Below, in pieces: positions 46,672 through 55,032 of a stretch of 64,000 nt of DNA. The notes below the pieces were generated by a model, which was given only the letters and a program-made list of their open reading frames with translations, was not told where the DNA came from and did not search any database. The stretch comes from [Clostridium] asparagiforme DSM 15981 (GTDB lineage Bacteria > Bacillota > Clostridia > Lachnospirales > Lachnospiraceae), in assembly GCA_025149125.1 (NCBI GenBank), contig CP102272.1, forward strand, positions 5,332,001-5,396,000, read 5' to 3'. The position numbers were made by a program, and so were the translations under genes. How positions within the stretch are numbered: position 1 is the stretch's first letter; every line of letters starts with the position of its first letter.

Positions 46672-47913
46672 TCAGACCATGGCCCGGATCGTCTGCTTGA
46701 CGCCATACTCCGAGCGCTTGGCCTCTGCGGCGTTGTAGCCGGAAACCGCGGCTTTCATTTCGCCCTCGGTCATCTCCCGGGTGAGCACGGCAAATTCGTC
46801 CATGCCGTAGAGCTCCACCACCTCCACCGGTCCGAAGGCGGCGCGTACGTCCTGCTCCTTGTTGCGGTAGGTCCCTGCCATGCGGATAAAATACCGGAAG
46901 GAAACCCGGTCCATCGGCTCCACAGCCTGGCGCTCAGACGTCCAGCCCAGGCGGACATTCCGCTTCATGTTCTGAGCCGCCTCGATGATGTCCGCGATCA
47001 CCGCGCTGGCGGTAGGCAGCTTGCCCGCGCCGCTGCCGTAGAACATTGACGTTCCCAGCATATTACCGCGCACCATGATGCCGTTGTACACGTCGTTTAC
47101 CGCGTACAGCGGATGGTCCTTGCCGATCATCACCGGCGCCACAAAGGCGCTGACCCTGCCGCCGCTTATGCGGCTGGTACCGAACAGCTTCACCGAGGTC
47201 CCCATTTTCTCCGCATATTTGAAGTCCACGTCCGTGATCTTCGTGATCCCTTCCGTGTAGATATCCTCGAAATTCACCTCCCGGCCCGTGGCTATAGCGG
47301 TGAGAATGGCGATCTTGCGGCAGGTGTCGTGTCCCTCCACGTCCGCCTCCGGATTGCGCTCCGCGTAGCCCAGGTTCTGGGCCTCCTTCAGCGCGCCCTC
47401 AAAGGAAGCTCCCTCCTTATCCATCTTGGTCAGAATGAAGTTGGTGGTGCCGTTTAAGATACCGGTGATCTCCTCGATGCGCTCGCCCATCAGGCAGCGG
47501 TACAGGGGCCGGATGATGGGGATACCGCCGCCCACGCTGGCCTCGAAAAAGAAATTCACGTTTTTGTCCCGGGCAATCTGTAAAAGCTCTGTGCCATAGG
47601 CGGCTACCAGCGCCTTGTTGGAGGTGACCACATGCTTGCCGGCCTCCAGGCAGGCTTTCACGAAGGGGTAGGCCGGATTCAGCCCGCCCATGGTCTCCAC
47701 CACGATCTCAACTTCCCCGTCCTGCTCAATCACCTTAAAATCGTGGACAATCTTATCCGCCACCGGACTGTCCGGGAAATCCCGCAGATCCAGAACATAC
47801 TTCAATTCCACATCCTGCCCTGCCTGCCCGGCGATCACATCCCGGTTCTGATCCAATATCTCCGCCACGCCGGAACCGATGGTCCCATATCCCATTACCG
47901 CTACTTTTATCAT
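46672..47913 (-). CDS. hom: Homoserine dehydrogenase
   Basis: A 413-residue NAD(P)-dependent enzyme that reduces aspartate semialdehyde to homoserine for threonine and methionine synthesis. The N-terminal VAVMGYGTIGSGVAEIL binds the cofactor. VTSNKALVA, GILNGTTNFIL and the diagnostic NLGYAERNPEADVEGHD are present, and a C-terminal ACT-like domain completes the usual length. The ATG at 47913 has AGGGAG at 9-base spacing; a GTG at 47919 is too close to it. Confidence 0.96.
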   Translation of the reverse strand: MIKVAVMGYGTIGSGVAEILDQNRDVIAGQAGQDVELKYVLDLRDFPDSPVADKIVHDFKVIEQDGEVEIVVETMGGLNPAYPFVKACLEAGKHVVTSNKALVAAYGTELLQIARDKNVNFFFEASVGGGIPIIRPLYRCLMGERIEEITGILNGTTNFILTKMDKEGASFEGALKEAQNLGYAERNPEADVEGHDTCRKIAILTAIATGREVNFEDIYTEGITKITDVDFKYAEKMGTSVKLFGTSRISGGRVSAFVAPVMIGKDHPLYAVNDVYNGIMVRGNMLGTSMFYGSGAGKLPTASAVIADIIEAAQNMKRNVRLGWTSERQAVEPMDRVSFRYFIRMAGTYRNKEQDVRAAFGPVEVVELYGMDEFAVLTREMTEGEMKAAVSGYNAAEAKRSEYGVKQTIRAMV

Positions 47914-48008
47914 GTCCACACACTCCCTGTCGTTGATTAAATGAGGCAGTCCCTGCCCGTCCAGCCGCCTTTTGCGGCAAAATCATACCGGCCCTGAAAG
48001 GCCGTCTC

Positions 48009-48452
48009 TCACTCCCTGGCCAGTATCTTCACATAGTGGATGCCGTCCAGCTCCTCCAGCTCCTCCACCATACTGGACACATTTCCCGTGTTCTCCCTGA
48101 CCTCCACACTGAGGGTCAGCGTGGCCACGCCGTTGACCGGGATACTCTGGTGGATGGTCAGGATGTTGGCCTTGTAGACCGCCACCACGTGCAGCAGGTC
48201 GCTGAGCAGCCCCTGCTCGTCGTCCATCTGGACCACCAGAGTGATCGTCTTTCCCTTGGTGTTGTCGTAGAACGGGAAAATGTCGTCCTTGTACTTATAA
48301 AACGAGCTGCGGCTGATGCCCACCTTGTCGGTGGCCTCCTGCACCGTGATCGCGCGCTCCGATTCCAGCAGCTTTTTGGCCTCAACTACCTTTAAAAGCA
48401 CTTCCGGCACCGCCTTCTGTTTTACTACAAAGTATTTACTCTTGTCCTCCAT
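48009..48452 (-). CDS. ACT-domain regulatory protein, PheB type
   Basis: A 147-residue protein with an N-terminal helix-turn-helix-like segment (ITVQEATDKVGISRSSFYKYKD, of which VGISRSSFYKYKD is the recognition part) and a C-terminal ACT domain (VVQMDDEQGLLSDLLHVVA). Such PheB/UPF0735 proteins commonly precede hom in Firmicutes and may sense an amino acid. AAAGGA lies upstream of the ATG. hom starts 95 bp downstream on the same strand, which supports an operon. Confidence 0.88.
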   Translation of the reverse strand: MEDKSKYFVVKQKAVPEVLLKVVEAKKLLESERAITVQEATDKVGISRSSFYKYKDDIFPFYDNTKGKTITLVVQMDDEQGLLSDLLHVVAVYKANILTIHQSIPVNGVATLTLSVEVRENTGNVSSMVEELEELDGIHYVKILARE

Positions 48453-48665
48453 ATACGTCCTTTCACGAAATCTGATCTCCGGCGGCCTGTGAACTGCCTC
48501 CGTCCATATGTCCGCATTAGAAATACATCTGTACTCATGTGGAAGATGTTAGCACATTTCCCATGAAAATGCAACTGATTTTTCATTTTTATGAGCGTGT
48601 ACGCGCAAAAGCGCACGTCCAGGGAATGGCGCGGCCACCACTGTCCCCCGGACGGCCCTCCCATT

Positions 48666-48709
48666 CAAAATACCGCGGCCCCGTCCCCAAAAGGGGCCGG
48701 ATGCCGCGG
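48666..48709 (-). terminator. Terminator after prfB
   Basis: A CCGCGGC/GCCGCGG outer stem and a CCCC-TTTT-GGGG inner stem are followed by TATTTTG on the minus strand. The rest of 48453-48744 shows no gene. Confidence 0.8.
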
Positions 48710-48744
48710 CAAACGGTTTATCTCGCGTATTGAAGTCGCGCTTG

Positions 48745-49882
48745 TCAGTCGTCAACCGACGCGTTCTTGTTGGGACAGCCCAGACTCATCCAGCGCAGGT
48801 AGGCGCTGATGAAGGAGTCGATGCTGCCGTCCAGCACCGCGTCCACATTACCGCTCTCCTCGCCGGTCCGGTGGTCCTTGACCATGGTGTAGGGCTGGAG
48901 CACGTAGGAACGGATCTGGTTCCCCCAGCCGATGTCCTTCACCTCGCCGCGGATGCCCGCGGCCTTGGCCGCGCTCTCCTGCTGTTTGAGCATATACAGC
49001 TTGGCCTTCAGCATCTGCATGGCCTTATCCTTGTTCTGGAACTGGGACCGCTCGTTCTGGCAGGTCACCACAATGCCGGTGGGCATATGGGTGATGCGGA
49101 TGGCCGAGGAGGTCTTGTTGATGTGCTGGCCGCCCGCGCCGCTGGAACGGTAGGTATCCACGCGGATATCGTCCGGGTTGACCTCCACGTCCAGATCCGC
49201 CTCGATGTCGGGCATCACGTCACAGGACACAAAGGAAGTCTGGCGCTTCCCCGCCGCGTTGAAGGGCGAGATGCGAACCAGGCGGTGTACGCCGTGCTCA
49301 GAGCGCAGATAGCCGTAGGCGTTCTCCCCGTTCACCTGGATGGTAACGGACTTGATGCCCGCCTCATCGCCGTCTAAGAAGTCCAGCACCTCGTACTTGA
49401 AGCCCTTCCGCTCCGCCCAGCGGCAGTACATGCGGTAGAGCATGCTGCACCAGTCGCAGGATTCCGTGCCGCCCGCGCCCGCGTTCAGGCGCAAAATGGC
49501 GTTGTTCTTGTCGTACTCGCCGGACAAGAGCAGCTTTAAGCGCATATCCTCCAGCGTTTTGATAAAATGATCCAGCATTTCCTGGATATCCGGGATCACG
49601 GAAGCGTCGTTCTCCTCGTAGCCCATCTGGATCATCACCTGGATGTCGTCGTACTCCTGTTCCAGCTCCCGGTAAGTCTCCACGTCGTCCTTTAAGTTCT
49701 TGACCTCGCGGACCATACGCGTGGATTTCTCGGGGTCGTCCCAAAAGCCCGGCTCCTCCATGGATTTGTCTAATTCAGCGATTCGTCTGACCTTGTTGTC
49801 CAGGTCAAAGTGAATCCCTCACTTCCACTAATGGTTTGTCATACGTTGACAACGTATACTTAAAATTATCTAACTCAACCAC
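48745..49882 (-). CDS. prfB: Peptide chain release factor 2 with programmed +1 frameshift
   Basis: Release factor 2 reads UGA and UAA stop codons. The main frame contains the GAGGQHINKT-type motif (SSGAGGQHINKTSSA). The gene starts at GTG 49882 (MVELDNFKYTLSTYDKPLVE) after AGAAGGTGA and meets an in-frame TGA as codon 26 at 49807-49805. The slippery CTT-TGA-C with an upstream AGGGATT internal ribosome-binding-like sequence then allows a +1 shift into DLDNKVRRIAELDKSMEEPG. This is the well-known autoregulatory frameshift of prfB. The complete protein has about 378 residues, the usual length. Confidence 0.96.
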
Positions 49883-49940
49883 AGCTTCACCTTCTTTCAT
49901 AAAATTTAATTTGTGGGGCCGGTTTGGGCCGCCTTATTTT

Positions 49941-49976
49941 AAAAGGCCGGTAAATGCCAATGCATACCGGCCTTTT
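49941..49976 (-). terminator. Terminator after secA
   Basis: A perfect 12-bp stem AAAAGGCCGGTA/TACCGGCCTTTT lies just after the secA stop, with a moderate T tract on either strand. Confidence 0.82.
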
Positions 49977-49997
49977 CTATCTGGAAAAAAATCCCTT

Positions 49998-52568
49998 TTA
50001 TTTGATTCTTCCGTGGCACTGCTTATACTTCTTGCCGGAACCGCAGGGGCAGGGATCGTTGGGGTAAATCTTCTGCTCGGCGCGCTTCTTGGGCGCGCTG
50101 GGAGAGGAATCGTCCTTGTTGGTGCCGGTCACCTTGGCGGCGGGCTCGCGCTCCACCTTCTGCTCCACGCGGATGTGGAACAGGATGCGCACGGTTTCCT
50201 CCTGGATGGAAGCCATCATGGCCTCGTACATCTCATAGCCCTGCATCTTGTACTCAACCGCCGGATCGCGCTGGCCGTAAGCCTGCAGGCCGATGCCCTC
50301 GCGCAGCTGGTCCATGTCGTCCAGATGAGCCATCCACTTGTTGTCGATGACCTTCAAAAGCACCACGCGCTCGATCTCGCGGATCTGCTCCGGTTCCGGG
50401 AACTCGGCCTCCTTGGTCTCGTACAGCTTGATGGCCTCTTCCTTGAGCATGTGCTTCAACTCGTTTTTCTTCATCTTCTTGCGCTCTTCCGTCAGCGTGA
50501 TGGGCTTTAACGGAATCACAGGCAGAAGCAGGGTATTTAATTCCTTCAGATCCCAGTTCTCGGGAGTCTGCTCGTCGGAGATGGACATATCCACGGCGTT
50601 CTCCACGATGTCGGTGATCATCTTCAGAACCAGATCGCGCATGTTGTCGCCGTCCAGAACCTTGCGGCGCTCCTGATAAATCACCTCGCGCTGCTCGTTG
50701 TTCACCTCGTCATACTTGAGCAGCTGCTCACGGATGCCGTAGTTGTTGCTCTCAATCTTCATCTGGGCCTTCTCAATGGCGTTGGAGAGCATCTTGTGCT
50801 CAATCTGCTCGCCCTCGGGCACGCCCATGGCCTCGAACATCTTCATCAGACGGTCTGAGCCGAACAGGCGAAGCAGATCGTCCTCCAGGGACAGGTAGAA
50901 ACGGGATTCACCCGGGTCTCCCTGACGTCCGGAACGTCCGCGCAGCTGGTTGTCGATACGGCGGGACTCATGGCGCTCGGTGCCGATGATCTTTAATCCG
51001 CCCAGATCCTTGGCCTCGTCGTCCAGCTTGATATCCGTACCACGGCCGGCCATGTTGGTGGCGATGGTCACGGCGCCGTGGATACCGGCATCCGCCACGA
51101 TCTCAGCCTCCAGCTCGTGGAACTTGGCGTTCAGTACTTTATGGGGAATCCCGCGCTTGCGCAGCATGTTGCTGAGCAGCTCGGAGGTCTCGATGGCGAT
51201 GGTGCCCACCAGAACCGGCTGTCCCTTGTCGTAGGCTTCCTGCACGGACTCCACAACGGCTTTGTACTTCTCTTTCTTGGTCTTGTAAACCGCGTCCTCC
51301 ATATCCTTACGGATCATGGGACGGTTGGTTGGGATGGTGATAACGTCCATGGAGTAGATGTTGCGGAACTCCTTTTCCTCAGTCTGGGCGGTACCGGTCA
51401 TACCCGCTTTCTTCTTGAACTTGTTAAAGAAGTTCTGGAAGGTGATGGTGGCCAGAGTGCGGCTCTCGCGGCGCACGCTCACGTGCTCCTTGGCCTCGAT
51501 GGCCTGGTGCAGACCATCGGAATAGCGGCGGCCCGGCATAATACGGCCGGTGAACTCGTCGACGATCAGAACCTCGCCGTCCTTCACCACATAGTCCTTG
51601 TCGCGGAACATCAGGTAGTTGGCGCGCAGAGCCAGAATAATATTGTGCTGGATCTCCAGGTTCTCCGGGTCGGCCAGGTTCTCGATGTGGAAGAAATCCT
51701 CCACCTTCTTCACGCCGTCCTCGGTCAGGTTTACCACCTTATCCTTCTCATCCACCACGAAGTCGCCGGTCTCCTCCACATCCTCGCCCATAATGGCGTC
51801 GATCTTGGAGAACTCCTTGGAAACGGTGCCCTTCTCCAGCTGGCGGGCCAGAATGTCGCAGACCTCGTACAGCTTGGTGGACTTGCCGCTCTGCCCGGAA
51901 ATGATCAGGGGCGTTCTCGCCTCGTCGATCAGAACGGAGTCAACCTCGTCGATGATGCAGTAGTCCAGATCCCGCAGAACCAGCTGCTCCTTGTAAATGG
52001 ACATGTTGTCGCGCAGGTAATCGAATCCCAGCTCGTTGTTGGTTACATAGGTGATGTCGCAGGCATAAGCCTTTCTGCGGTCATCGGAATTCATATCATT
52101 TAAAACCACGCCCACGGTCAGTCCCAGGAACTGGTGAACCTGTCCCATCCACTCCGCGTCACGCTTTGCCAGATAGTCATTGACCGTAACGATCTGTACG
52201 CCTTTTCCCGCCAGCGCATTCAGATATGCGGGACAGGTGGATACCAACGTCTTACCTTCACCTGTACGCATCTCTGCGATACGTCCCTGATGCAGTACAA
52301 TACCGCCGATCAGCTGCACGGGGAAATGCTCCATATTCAGCGTTCTTCTTGCCGCCTCACGGACAGTGGCAAACGCCTCAGGCAAAATATCGTCCAGGGT
52401 AGCTCCCTTTTCCAGCCGCTCCTTAAAAATCCTGGTCTGGTCGCGCAGTTCCTCGTCGGACTTTGCCACCATCTCCGGGCGCAGGCTTTCAATCTTCGCT
52501 ACGATAGGCCTGATCAGCTTCAGCTCTCTCTCACTGTGAGTCCCGAACACTTTCTCAATTACGTTCAT
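49998..52568 (-). CDS. secA: Preprotein translocase ATPase SecA
   Basis: An 856-residue motor ATPase that pushes unfolded preproteins through SecYEG. Walker A is in MRTGEGKTLVSTCPAYLNAL, the DEAD-box motif II is YCIIDEVDSVLIDEA, and TVNDYLAKRDAEWMG and GRQGDPGESRFYLSLEDDLL are conserved. The C-terminal zinc-binding SEC-C motif is PCPCGSGKKYKQCHG. The ATG at 52568 follows AGGAGAG and gives MNVIEKVFG; the frame to 52637 is an unconserved extension. Its promoter lies at 52724-52752. Confidence 0.98.
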   Translation of the reverse strand: MNVIEKVFGTHSERELKLIRPIVAKIESLRPEMVAKSDEELRDQTRIFKERLEKGATLDDILPEAFATVREAARRTLNMEHFPVQLIGGIVLHQGRIAEMRTGEGKTLVSTCPAYLNALAGKGVQIVTVNDYLAKRDAEWMGQVHQFLGLTVGVVLNDMNSDDRRKAYACDITYVTNNELGFDYLRDNMSIYKEQLVLRDLDYCIIDEVDSVLIDEARTPLIISGQSGKSTKLYEVCDILARQLEKGTVSKEFSKIDAIMGEDVEETGDFVVDEKDKVVNLTEDGVKKVEDFFHIENLADPENLEIQHNIILALRANYLMFRDKDYVVKDGEVLIVDEFTGRIMPGRRYSDGLHQAIEAKEHVSVRRESRTLATITFQNFFNKFKKKAGMTGTAQTEEKEFRNIYSMDVITIPTNRPMIRKDMEDAVYKTKKEKYKAVVESVQEAYDKGQPVLVGTIAIETSELLSNMLRKRGIPHKVLNAKFHELEAEIVADAGIHGAVTIATNMAGRGTDIKLDDEAKDLGGLKIIGTERHESRRIDNQLRGRSGRQGDPGESRFYLSLEDDLLRLFGSDRLMKMFEAMGVPEGEQIEHKMLSNAIEKAQMKIESNNYGIREQLLKYDEVNNEQREVIYQERRKVLDGDNMRDLVLKMITDIVENAVDMSISDEQTPENWDLKELNTLLLPVIPLKPITLTEERKKMKKNELKHMLKEEAIKLYETKEAEFPEPEQIREIERVVLLKVIDNKWMAHLDDMDQLREGIGLQAYGQRDPAVEYKMQGYEMYEAMMASIQEETVRILFHIRVEQKVEREPAAKVTGTNKDDSSPSAPKKRAEQKIYPNDPCPCGSGKKYKQCHGRIK

Positions 52569-52723
52569 GGTATACTCTCCTAACTTCTTCCTTATATAAA
52601 ATACATTTCCAACCGGCGCATCCACACTGCTTCTCAATAATTTCTAGTATTTGTCATCTCAGTCCCGCTTATTCCTTGGTTTTACATGGATGCAGCTGCT
52701 GCGCCTACGATACAATCTTACTT

Positions 52724-52752
52724 ATTGTAGCACTAAGCCGGAATTTATTCAA
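52724..52752 (-). promoter_or_regulatory. Promoter of secA
   Basis: TTGAAT (52747-52752) and TACAAT (52724-52729) with a 17-bp spacer lie about 155 bp upstream of the secA ATG on the minus strand. Confidence 0.7.
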
Positions 52753-52921
52753 CAAGTTAATACAAAATTAACATTTTGGTCACACTTTTCCCAGTAATAT
52801 CAAGGGTTTCCAGGTTTTCCGGCCGCCCCGTTTAAGGGGCAAATGCCCCCCGGACGCCCCCCACATTGAGAACTTATTGTCAACCAAGCACATTGCACAA
52901 AATGTATGTTCGTCCCCCGAC

Positions 52922-53036
52922 TTATCCACACTCTCCACAATTATCCACACACAGATTCCCCATTTTTATCCCCACCCGGAATCCTCCATTTTACGTGAAA
53001 ATCGAGTTATGCACCGAGTTGTCCACATTATCCACA
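52922..53036 (+). promoter_or_regulatory. Cluster of seven DnaA-box-like sites
   Basis: Perfect TTATCCACA occurs at 52922-52930, 52941-52949 and 53028-53036. Close variants, all in the same orientation, are CTCTCCACA (52931), TTATCCCCA (52966), TTATGCACC (53007) and TTGTCCACA (53019). Seven sites in 115 bp is far above chance. They lie in the 744-bp gene-free region between secA and hpf and are followed by AT-rich DNA (53098-53280). Confidence 0.8.
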
Positions 53037-53253
53037 ATTTTCGACCTGTTTTTCGCCTTTCCCCCCTGTCGGTTAGCGGAATCTTAATTTTTGTACAGTT
53101 CTCATAAACTTAACAATTTCAAAATTAAATACAAGCATTTCTCTTGACATTTCGGGAACACTTCTAATAGGAATTCAATAGGCGCTTCGCCCGCCCAAAG
53201 CGCATTTTTAGAAAAAATTAAGACAAATTGTCCTAACATTTTATTGAATTCGA

Positions 53254-53282
53254 TTGTATTTTCGGAATAAATATGATATAAT
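53254..53282 (+). promoter_or_regulatory. Promoter of hpf
   Basis: TTGTAT (53254-53259) and a perfect TATAAT (53277-53282) with a 17-bp spacer, about 25 bp before the AAGGAG ribosome-binding site. Confidence 0.75.
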
Positions 53283-53312
53283 TACCCTATCTCAAGAAAA
53301 GGAGTTGATTGT

Positions 53313-53843
53313 ATGCGTTATACCATAACAGGACGAAATATTGAGGTAACTCCAGGTTTGAAGGCCGCCGTCGAAAAGAAGATCGGAAAATTGGAACACT
53401 TCTTCACACCGGACACCGAAGTAATTGTAGCGCTCAGCGCACAGAAAGACCGGCAGAAGATCGAGGTGACGATTCCCGTCAAGGGCAACACCATCCGCGC
53501 CGAGGAGTCCAGCACCGATATGTATGTCTCCATCGATTTGGTGGAAGAGGTGATTGAACGCCAGATCAGACGTTATAGAAAGAAACTGATTGACAAGAAA
53601 CAGGCCGCTCTCTCCTTCTCCCAGGCGTTTATCGACGAGGAAGAGGACGAGCAGGAGGACGATATCCGTATCGTCAAGACCAAAAAATTCGCAATCAAAC
53701 CCACGATTCCCGAGGAAGCCTGCCTGCAGATGGAGATGCTGGGACACAATTTCTACGTATTCCTCAATTCCGATACCGACCAGGTGAACGTGGTGTACAA
53801 GCGTAAGAACGGCACTTACGGACTGATTGAACCGGAGTTTTAA
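53313..53843 (+). CDS. hpf: Ribosome hibernation promoting factor, long form
   Basis: A 176-residue HPF that dimerises and silences 70S ribosomes in stationary phase. The N-terminal HPF/YfiA domain (MRYTITGRNIEVTPGLKAAV, KIGKLEHFF) is followed by an acidic linker and a C-terminal dimerisation domain (EEACLQMEMLGHNFYVFLN, VNVVYKRKNGTYGLIEP). The 'long' architecture is typical of Firmicutes. AAGGAG lies 8 bases before the ATG. The DnaA-box cluster lies about 280 bp upstream of its start codon. Confidence 0.96.
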   Translation: MRYTITGRNIEVTPGLKAAVEKKIGKLEHFFTPDTEVIVALSAQKDRQKIEVTIPVKGNTIRAEESSTDMYVSIDLVEEVIERQIRRYRKKLIDKKQAALSFSQAFIDEEEDEQEDDIRIVKTKKFAIKPTIPEEACLQMEMLGHNFYVFLNSDTDQVNVVYKRKNGTYGLIEPEF

Positions 53844-53862
53844 ACATTTTCATAAATACAAT

Positions 53863-53887
53863 AAGGAGGGGCCGGACGCCCCTCCTT
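53863..53887. terminator. Terminator between hpf and the convergent EamA gene
   Basis: A perfect 10-bp stem AAGGAGGGGC/GCCCCTCCTT with a 5-nt loop. T tracts are modest on both sides, consistent with shared use. Confidence 0.75.
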
Positions 53888-53931
53888 AATCTTTGCCCAT
53901 AATCCCGCGGTCCGCCCCAAAGCTCCCGCTC

Positions 53932-54846
53932 TCACGCCCGGGCCTTCGCCCCGCCGTTCCGCTCCATAAAGAACATCCACACCGCCATGGCGCAGATCAC
54001 CCCGTATCCCATCCAGCTGTACACATCCGGCAGCTGGCCGAACAGGAAAAATCCCAGAATCGCGGAAAAGACGATCTGCGAGTAGTCGTAAACCGAGATG
54101 TCCCGGGCCGGCGCATAGCAGTAGGCCGCCGTTATGCCGAACTGCCCACCGGTCGCCGCCACGCCCGCCATCAGCAGGCTGCCCAGCTGCCAGGCCGTCA
54201 TTGGGTGGTAGTTGAGAATAAATACCGGCAACAGCATCAGCGTGGAAAAACCGGAGAAAAAGCACACGATAAAGGGCCCTGCCTCTCCCCGCTTTCCCAG
54301 AATCCGCACAAAGGTGTAGGCGATCCCGGCGCCCATCCCTCCCAAAAGGCCCACCACCGCAGCGGGACTCTGTATGTCAAAACCGGTAGGCTTGATGATC
54401 AGCAGGCTTCCCGCGAATGCGCCCACCACCGCTGCTGCCTGTTTAAACGACAAACTCTCCTTCAAAATCAGCATGCTGAACAAAATGGCAAAAAATGGGG
54501 ACATCTTGTTCAGCATGGAAGCGTCCGCCAGCACCAGGTGGTCCACTGCATAAAAATTGCCCATCATTCCCACCAGGCCGAACATGGACCGGCAGACGAG
54601 CAGCAGCAGATTGGACTTCTTCCCGGAAAATGCCACATGCTTGCGGCGCATCACAAACCAGGCCGCAAAAAACGCGATCAGGTTGCGGAAAAATACCTTC
54701 TGCAGGGACGGCAGGTCCCCGGCGGCCCGGATAAATACGTTCATAAAGGCAAAGCAAAGCGCGGACAGCACGATGCACGCGATGCCCTTATGCCGGTCCC
54801 GGATCATTTTCTCCCTCAAATCTTCCTGTTTCAATGTCTCTTCCAT
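53932..54846 (-). CDS. EamA/DMT-family transporter
   Basis: A 304-residue membrane protein with ten predicted helices in two EamA repeats (IACIVLSALCFAFMNVFIRA; AVVGLLGGMGAGIAYTFVRI). KMSPFFAILFSMLILKESLS ends the first repeat in the usual way. It probably carries a small metabolite; the substrate is unknown. The ATG at 54846 has AAAGAGG upstream and is preferred to the open-frame limit at 54873. Confidence 0.87.
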   Translation of the reverse strand: MEETLKQEDLREKMIRDRHKGIACIVLSALCFAFMNVFIRAAGDLPSLQKVFFRNLIAFFAAWFVMRRKHVAFSGKKSNLLLLVCRSMFGLVGMMGNFYAVDHLVLADASMLNKMSPFFAILFSMLILKESLSFKQAAAVVGAFAGSLLIIKPTGFDIQSPAAVVGLLGGMGAGIAYTFVRILGKRGEAGPFIVCFFSGFSTLMLLPVFILNYHPMTAWQLGSLLMAGVAATGGQFGITAAYCYAPARDISVYDYSQIVFSAILGFFLFGQLPDVYSWMGYGVICAMAVWMFFMERNGGAKARA

Positions 54847-54956
54847 ACTAAAACCTCTTTCACGCGGCCGCACGGCAGGTCCAAAGACCCGCCCTCCGGT
54901 TCACGGTAGTCTGCAATGAGCCGCTGGCCCAGCCTGCGGCCCATTGCACTCAATAA

Positions 54957-54983
54957 GAGAGGGACCCTTCCGGTCCCCCTCGC
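54957..54983 (-). terminator. Terminator after the NlpC/P60 gene
   Basis: GAGGGGGACC pairs with GGTCCCTCTC across GGAAG and is followed by TTATTG on the minus strand, about 50 bp after the stop. Confidence 0.65.
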
Positions 54984-55032
54984 ATTATTTTTTTAACACA
55001 GCCGCCGGACTGCAAAAACCGTTCCGGCCGCC

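Noticed and set aside
52569..53312. Chromosomal replication origin
   Set aside because: The DnaA boxes and AT-rich DNA fit, but dnaA/dnaN are absent and genes on both sides, including rRNA and ribosomal-protein operons, mostly run on the same strand. A divergent pattern would be expected at oriC. GC skew over the genome would settle it.
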